The position numbers and the translations under genes are program-made. The notes under the pieces were generated by a model. It worked only from the letters and a program-made list of their open reading frames with translations, was not told the DNA's origin and did not search any database. This document shows, piece after piece, positions 13,759 through 15,060 of a stretch of DNA of 15,060 nt. The stretch lies in contig CABUMH010000100.1 of the NCBI GenBank assembly GCA_902492555.1, forward strand, positions 1 to 15,060, given 5' to 3'. This stretch comes from Eisenbergiella sp900555195 (GTDB lineage Bacteria > Bacillota > Clostridia > Lachnospirales > Lachnospiraceae). How positions within the stretch are numbered: position 1 is the first letter of the stretch; every line of letters starts with the position of its first letter.

Positions 13759-14713
13759 TGCAGAACCGCACGGCAAAGGCGGACTGTACGCCCTGTATAG
13801 AAAGGAACTGGCGGATCATTTAAGAAGCAAGCGTTTCCTGATCATCCTTGCCCTGATTCTGCTTACCAGCTGCGCAAGCATTTACGGCGCGCTGTCCGGG
13901 CTGTCCGAGGCAGTGGAGTCGGATCCGAACAATATTTTCCTGAAGCTGTTCACGCTGAGCGGGGAGTCGATCCCTTCTTTCCTTTCCTTTATCGCGCTGT
14001 TGGGGCCCTTCGTAGGGTTGACGCTGGGATTTGACGCCATCAACAGCGAGCGGTCGGAGGGAACGCTGAACAGGCTGGTATCCCAGCCCATCTACAGGGA
14101 CGCCGTGATTAACGGAAAATTCCTGGCCGGAGCTACCATTATTTTTATCATGGTGTTCTCGATGGGGTTTGTGATCAGTGCGATCGGCCTGATTACGGTG
14201 GGCATACCGCCAACGGGAGATGAAGTGGGACGCATTCTTTCCATGCTTTTCTTCACTTCGGTTTATATCTGCTTCTGGCTGGCGTTATCGATTCTGTTTT
14301 CAGTGATCTGCCGCCATGCGGCGACTTCGGCGATGATCGTTATCGCGCTGTGGATTTTCTTCGCGCTGTTCATGTCTTTGGTGGTGAATATCATTATGGG
14401 CGCGCTGTATCCAACGGAGAGCGTAACCACTGTCGGGCAGCTGCTCGATTATTACGACCTTCTGTATGGGCTGAACAGGCTGTCGCCGTATTATCTGTAC
14501 AGCGAGGCGATTTCCACCATCATGGATCCCACTGTGCGTACCATGAACGTCATTCTGCCGCAGCAGTTGTCAGGAGCCATCAGCGGCTACCTGCCGCTGG
14601 GACAGAGCCTGCTTTTGGTATGGCCGCATCTGGTAGGCCTGCTGGCGCTGACGCTGATCACCTTCGCCATCTCTTATATCTGCTTCATGCGTAAAGAGAT
14701 CCGGGCGAGGTAG
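13697..14713 (+). CDS. ABC-2 family transporter permease (NosY/COG1277-like)
   Basis: This 338-residue membrane protein has a short cytoplasmic N-terminus (LYALYRKELADHLRSKRF) and six predicted membrane helices. They begin near LIILALILLTSCASIYGAL, SFIALLGPFVGLTLGF, IIFIMVFSMGFVISAIGL, FFTSVYICFWLALSILFSV, MIVIALWIFFALFMSLVV and LLLVWPHLVGLLALTLITF. FDAINSERSEGTLNRLVSQPI, between helices 2 and 3, is the characteristic ABC-2 cytoplasmic coupling motif. AGGAGAGAAGG immediately precedes ATG 13697; a further upstream codon at 13655 lacks such a site. It overlaps the ATPase gene by 62 nt, implying coupled translation. Substrate unknown; peptide or lipid export or immunity are candidates from the context of a sensor kinase and NEW3 protein. 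Confidence 0.93.
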   Translation: MPSSIIKRADAFFRSVKTRDNAEPHGKGGLYALYRKELADHLRSKRFLIILALILLTSCASIYGALSGLSEAVESDPNNIFLKLFTLSGESIPSFLSFIALLGPFVGLTLGFDAINSERSEGTLNRLVSQPIYRDAVINGKFLAGATIIFIMVFSMGFVISAIGLITVGIPPTGDEVGRILSMLFFTSVYICFWLALSILFSVICRHAATSAMIVIALWIFFALFMSLVVNIIMGALYPTESVTTVGQLLDYYDLLYGLNRLSPYYLYSEAISTIMDPTVRTMNVILPQQLSGAISGYLPLGQSLLLVWPHLVGLLALTLITFAISYICFMRKEIRAR

Positions 14714-14752
14714 TATCGCGAGGCAGTCAAACTGACAATCAAAGTATAGAAG

Positions 14753-14797
14753 AAGCCACCTGAAATGGACACAGTGTCTATTCCAGGTGGCTTTTTT
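14753..14797 (+). terminator. Strong intrinsic terminator of the NEW3-ABC operon
   Basis: AAGCCACCTG (14753-14762) pairs with CAGGTGGCTT (14784-14793). The inner part continues AAUGGACAC with GUGUCUAUU, so about 19 of 20 positions can pair on paper. The stem is followed directly by TTTTTT (14792-14797). It lies 39 nt after the permease stop. The stretch from 14798 to 14903 after it holds no gene or site that I can support. Confidence 0.93.
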
Positions 14798-14903
14798 CGC
14801 TGAGCCCTCCCGCTTCATCCGGCCCATCCGGAAGCTGGTCCTGGGCTCTTTGCATGAGGCTATCCGGGGGATGCTGCGGCGGGCTGCCTTCCTTTGTGCG
14901 GGG

Positions 14904-15060
14904 CCGCTTCAAAAATCGGCTGTTTCTAACCTTTTCTGTCAGAAACGTTCTCCCGCCTGGCGGCTAAACTCCGCCCTTTCGGGCGTCAAACAACGCCGCC
15001 AGGGCGTGCGGGAGAACGTTTCTGGCAAAAAGGCAAGAAACAGCACGATTTTTTCACAGG
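14904..15060 (-). repeat. Structured palindromic repeat, copy 2 (inverted, reaching the window edge)
   Basis: Read on the minus strand, it begins with CCTGTGAAAAA at 15060 and ends with TTTTGAAGCGG at 14904, the same boundaries as the unit at 11105-11255. The apical core (14956-15003) reads GGCGGCGTTGTTTGACG, then a GCCC-GAAA-GGGC hairpin, then GGAGTTTAGCCGCC. The arms pair with each other: CAGAAACGTTCTCCCGC occurs in one arm and its complement GCGGGAGAACGTTTCTG in the other. They do not resemble the arms of copy 1. Any outer arms would lie partly beyond the window. Confidence 0.78.

Overview
The window looks like the chromosome of a GC-rich Clostridia, most likely a Lachnospiraceae gut anaerobe. 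This is an inference from strong AAGGAGG ribosome binding sites, Gram-positive lipoprotein and membrane architecture, a zinc-finger-less J-protein, and a VanR/VanS-like two-component pair beside an ABC-2 transporter. No species can be named from the sequence alone.

Left third (154-5954, + strand): a tight four-gene operon. It encodes an HsdM-like N6-adenine methylase, an HsdS-like specificity subunit with an extra C-terminal domain, an ABC/SMC-type AAA ATPase, and an HNH nuclease. The start and stop codons overlap by 4 nt or lie 4 nt apart. No HsdR translocase is present in the window. Instead the sequence-recognition half of a type I restriction system is joined to an ATPase-HNH pair of the kind seen in Septu (PtuA/PtuB). 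The methylase has unusual catalytic motifs (DPQCGAAA and NPVF). This operon is the strongest candidate for an undescribed or poorly described defence system. A convergent XRE repressor-like gene (6005-6343, - strand) closes the block.

Middle (6344-8695 and on): a 465-nt regulatory gap holds a near-consensus promoter with a 20-bp palindrome over its -10 box. It leads to a class B J-protein gene (6818-7912), which is followed by an OmpR-family response regulator and its sensor kinase; the two genes overlap by 20 nt.

Right third (10402-14713): a small lipoprotein, then a membrane-anchored protein with three NEW3/Ig-like extracellular repeats, an ABC ATPase and an ABC-2 permease. The last three form one operon ending at a strong terminator (14753-14797). 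TTAAG/TTAAAG half-sites spaced about 10-11 bp lie upstream of both the lipoprotein and the NEW3 gene. This suggests that the local response regulator controls both units as one envelope-stress or export regulon.

Two large palindromic elements stand out. One (10982-11378) is a nearly complete 397-bp hairpin between the lipoprotein and NEW3 genes. The other (14904-15060, cut by the window edge) is inverted relative to the first. They share terminal motifs and an apical core, yet their long arms differ in sequence while remaining self-complementary. This is the pattern expected if the folded structure, rather than the sequence, is conserved.
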